Shown in pieces: positions 17,463-20,636 of a stretch of 20,636 nt of DNA. The stretch comes from Isoetes engelmannii (taxonomy: Eukaryota; Streptophyta; Lycopodiopsida; Isoetales; Isoetaceae): NCBI GenBank assembly GCA_011763485.2, contig JAANSK020280046.1, positions 1 to 20,636 of the forward strand, read 5' to 3'. Each line of letters begins with the position of its first letter. The first letter of the stretch is position 1. The notes beneath the pieces were generated by a model. That model was not told where the DNA came from, made no database searches, and saw nothing but the letters and a program-made list of their open reading frames with translations. The translations under genes and the position numbers were made by a program.

Positions 17463-20006
17463 TAAGTACAAATATAAGTTAATGCGAGTCGCTGAGTTGC
17501 ATATGAATAGATGATGCTAGACACAATGGTCAAATTCGATATTGAAAGGTATGACGTCATTTAAGCTGGAAGTTACCATATAAACAATGATTAGATACTA
17601 TGTAATATGAAGAGAGAAGGTTGAGTTATGTGTAATGATGGGTTTTGGTTTTTGCCATAGTGATGACAGCTTGTAGTTGTGGAAGTAGTGTTCTCAACAT
17701 GTGTTAGTTAAACCAACATATGATTTCCATTTGGGGGTTAAGGTGCTTATGGTTCGGGTTGTGGGACTCATCATTTTCTCATTTAACTTTGCTTTTGGAT
17801 TCATCTGTCATGATCAGATGATTGTCTTAGAGTGACAATCATAAAGATGGATTGATGGGGTTGTGGTTCACTATTGGCTTGGGTAACTTCCTCTTGCTAT
17901 TTATTATTAGGATTTTCCTCAACACTGAAAGGGCTCGATTTCCATCTCGACTATAAGCTTCTAACATATTGGATTTTGTAGTACTTATCCTCTAGAAGTT
18001 AAATTTTCATCATATGATATTTTATATTCATAGCTTTAATGATTGTAGAGCATGTATTTAAGCTATGGATGATTTGTTCGAAGCGTGTATTTAATATATA
18101 GATGATCTAAATTATGGATGGTCTGTTCCATTCATTTTTCTGCACCACTTCAAAGTTTGTGTTCACTGATTCCATAATGGCCATTTTATTAAGATCACAG
18201 AACCAAATGTAACATGTTTTATGCACTTGATGAGACATGGATGGCTCGTATGTTAGATTGCATGTATAATAGAATTATTGCTTGCCCCATTACATGCACT
18301 AAGTTAAAGATTTGTATGTTACATGTGGTGACTACTATATTTCTATAGTATGGGGCATTAATAGAGTACACAACTATAACCTAACATCCGCACAAAGACC
18401 TTTGAAGAAAATCTCCTATTAGCTCGTTATCTCCATTCATATTAAATGATTCTTGGAAGTTCAAAGAGATGTGAAGACAAAGGAAGATTATTATAAGTAA
18501 AAAAAATAAAGGCCAATCAACACTTTCCAAGCTTTATGTATTTGTTAGGCTATCGATATACCAAGGGTAACCAACATTGTAGCTAAATTGAAGATCTAAG
18601 GCATTTTTGTTTAGAATCCAGTAACATTTCGTTCTCCAATTAACGACATGCATGCTATAATGAAAAAGAGAATCTTTTAGATGGAGAATGTTGATGCTCT
18701 TTTTAAGCAATAGCATAACCATGCATTTTTATCCATGCATAGATGCCTTCGGTTTCAATTTGTATTCCCGATGGCAGATCATAAACCATCAAAATAAAAC
18801 TATAGCTTAGTGGGGAGTGAAGTAATTTTTTGCCTACCTTCAAGATGCAGGTATTTGTGTTTCAAAAAAAGAGAAATCTTGAAAAGACTGGATCCAATTA
18901 CACAGTTCTTCCTAAACCAAAGGACAATTCCGTGTTGCAATGGAAAATTTACAAAGGAAAATTTATAAAGACGACAAAACAGCATCATTAAATGAGCCAA
19001 CAATTAAAAACATGGCATTTGCTGCACATTCATATTTTGGGCTATCTTAACCTTGCCTTCTCTTATGTACTAAATCCATGGCGCACAATGTTCCGTTTCT
19101 ACCTAGCTTCACACTGTTGGTGCTTCCTAAAGACGGGTTAGCTCATTGAGTAAATCCATGGGACACAATATTCCTTTACTCCCTAACTTCACATTGTTGA
19201 TGCTCCCAAGAGAACGTGAATTATTCCCCATCATGTCATGACAAAAGTGCAATCCACTGAGGCTGCATCTAAAGTCCATCCATTGGAAGGACCTTCAATG
19301 AAAGAGTACACTGCACAAACTCAAAATACATCGTGATCATGTAATAGGGGCTGGATCATAGATTCATAATAAACTGAAGGGCATAAGCTTTATCATACTT
19401 TTACTCTTAGAAGTATTTTGACATAATTTATGATATACATGCATGGGATAATCCCATTATCTGTGCGTATCTAGAGAATGCAACAGTATAATATAGGTTG
19501 CACAAACAGTGTTACCTCACATATCCAACGACTCAAGAAGGTCAGCTATAGATTAAATGAAGAATTTAAGCTACTGTAATCCAGCCAGACATATCCTTAC
19601 TCAAATTAGACAAAGATATTGAACATTACAAACATGATGCAAGTTGTACGGAATTAAGCTGCTAAAACATAGAAAATAGACAACAAAAGAACGAAGATTA
19701 ACTATAACTGTTCGGATTTAAAAGCTGGTGATTCTGGAAGTTTAGGACGTGAGGTTTGCATAAATCTGCATTGCTTTATTAAACTAAGAAATGCAGAAGC
19801 AAAATAGAAGCAGATTACCAATCTATAGATGTTGAGAAATGTGCTAGAGGTACCTTATTTCCTTTGGCAACAAAGATCTAACTAAATAAATTTATGGAAC
19901 ACATCTAGGCATGCATGACAAATGAAATTGGAAATGCAGGCTTTGAAATCTTACTTCTCAACATGCAAGCATCGAGGCCAGCTTAAATACACATTATGCC
20001 TGGAAT
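17463..20006. other. AT-rich sequence, left part probably Helitron interior; no gene seen
   Basis: There are no frames with recognisable products. Near 18050-18120 there is a short imperfect direct repeat (GTATTTAA...GGATGAT). An 80-bp tandem duplication at 19071-19215 is listed separately. The extent of the Helitron within this stretch is unknown. Confidence 0.4.
19071..19215. repeat. 80-bp-period tandem duplication, two copies
   Basis: TAAATCCATGGCGCACAATG at 19071 recurs as TAAATCCATGGGACACAATA at 19151. Both continue through ACCTAGCTTCACA/CCCTAACTTCACA and TGTTGGTGC/TGTTGATGC. Confidence 0.85.
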
Positions 20007-20132
20007 TTATGGATCAGTAAGTTCATAGAGCACCCTTCCAAATTGAAACTTGAAGCTCCTTGAAGATAATTTTGGTCTTCTTCCAACAACTAATTCTAGA
20101 TACAAAAGCATCAAGTCTGGCAAGAGAAAAGC
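20007..20132 (-). CDS. Possible terminal exon of an unrecognised minus-strand gene
   Basis: On the minus strand a strong acceptor-like tract (CTTATCTTTTGCAG) is followed by exactly 42 codons ending in TAA. The predicted peptide starts AFLLPDLMLLYLELVVG and ends RVLYELTDP. The acceptor and open frame make a last exon plausible, but 126 bases can stay open by chance and no family is recognised. A second CTTTTGCAG-like tract lies 47 bp upstream. Confidence 0.25.
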   Translation of the reverse strand, partial: AFLLPDLMLLYLELVVGRRPKLSSRSFKFQFGRVLYELTDP

Positions 20133-20424
20133 CTGCAAAAGATAAGAAAATGTCTAAGATGAGAGAACATAACAGAAAGGCCTGCAAAAGATGAGAAACT
20201 ATTTAATCTCTAACCTTATTTTGCCTTTATGTGTACAGAATAAGTAGATAGATTGAGACCTTATGCAAAAAATATTAAGTACGCATAACGCCCTAAAACT
20301 CTTCTAGGAAACCATTGGAATGTCAAGAAGAAGCAGAACTAAATTGAGTATCTAGCAATAAACAAAACCTTAAACGTTGCAATTCAGAACATAAGATGTT
20401 AAAACTTAGTTACACTCCAAATAC
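20133..20424. other. Possible introns; short duplication
   Basis: CCTGCAAAAGATAAGAAA at about 20132 and CCTGCAAAAGATGAGAAA at about 20179 form a short direct duplication containing the acceptor-like tract. No other exon was placed. Confidence 0.3.
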
Positions 20425-20606
20425 CTGGCATGAGGAAATAGCACGCAATTTGACATCAAAATCATGATCATCATGTTGGATCTCTTCTTATCCAAAATTA
20501 TAGGGGCTTGAATTGATATCGGGGATTGAAGAACAGCCAGGTATGTGTCCATCCTGTTATTGGCATTCGGGCAGTGCACACCCTTAACTGGGCAATGCCC
20601 AGACAA
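20425..20606 (-). CDS. Possible upstream exon of the same unknown gene
   Basis: A minus-strand open frame runs into a donor-like CCAG|GTATTTGG at 20425/20424. It contains C-x3-CPVKGVHCPN-like cysteines near its start, and a methionine-rich hydrophobic stretch near its end. The reading phase at this donor does not join in frame with the exon at 20132, so a further exon would be needed. It is weakly supported. Confidence 0.2.
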
Positions 20607-20636
20607 CCGACCTCAGCACCCGGCAATCTAAATGGA

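Noticed and set aside
18087-18106. Helitron 5' end (TC start after A)
   Set aside because: It is similar to 5' ends of the family, but the string is part of a local direct repeat and could easily be coincidental.

Overview
This window looks like nuclear DNA from a grass (Poaceae). The evidence is an intronless membrane/armadillo-repeat gene of a type that, from memory, is tandemly arrayed in grasses and annotated as BLE2-like; a CACTA transposon end of the usual grass form (CACTACAAGAGATTGGG); a Helitron 3' end; and long AT-rich stretches with many local duplications. No bacterial or organelle gene arrangement is visible. Species cannot be fixed from the sequence. Layout: 1-150 is AT-rich. 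150-991 is a CpG-rich subterminal region of a CACTA transposon, ending on TAGTG at 991; the other end of that element lies left of the window. 1022-2448 holds a plus-strand decayed gene or transposon-gene remnant in several frames. It has an amino-methyltransferase-like motif and an acidic/serine-rich tail. Around it are short GGGCG/CGCCC palindromes (1307-2717). 2720-4254 is non-coding. 4255-7688 and 9078-12897 are two copies of one tandem segmental duplication. Each carries a minus-strand gene for a four-helix membrane protein with a long armadillo-like C-terminal half. The first copy is intact (768 aa). The second is interrupted by a one-base deletion that splits it into 378- and 385-codon frames, and its 3' flank carries an extra ~600-bp inserted element. 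Between the copies lie two small tandem-repeat blocks (7944-8420 and 8553-8694). From 12985 to 14090 there is a ~500-bp tandem repeat, then a pentanucleotide microsatellite. 14135-16500 is unassigned AT-rich sequence. 16506-17171 has direct repeats. 17434-17462 is a Helitron 3' terminus on the minus strand. The remainder to 20636 is AT-rich, with a possible terminal exon of an unknown minus-strand gene near 20007-20132 and a possible further exon at 20425-20606. The only gene with convincing intact coding capacity is the membrane/ARM gene at 5338-7644; its likely role is brassinosteroid- or defence-related only by family annotation recalled from memory. Most of the rest of the window is shaped by DNA transposons and local duplication. 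I saw no LTR retrotransposon, tRNA, rRNA or CRISPR array. The most unusual items are the periodic palindrome array at the CACTA end, the methyltransferase-like remnant, and the diverging pair of membrane/ARM genes.
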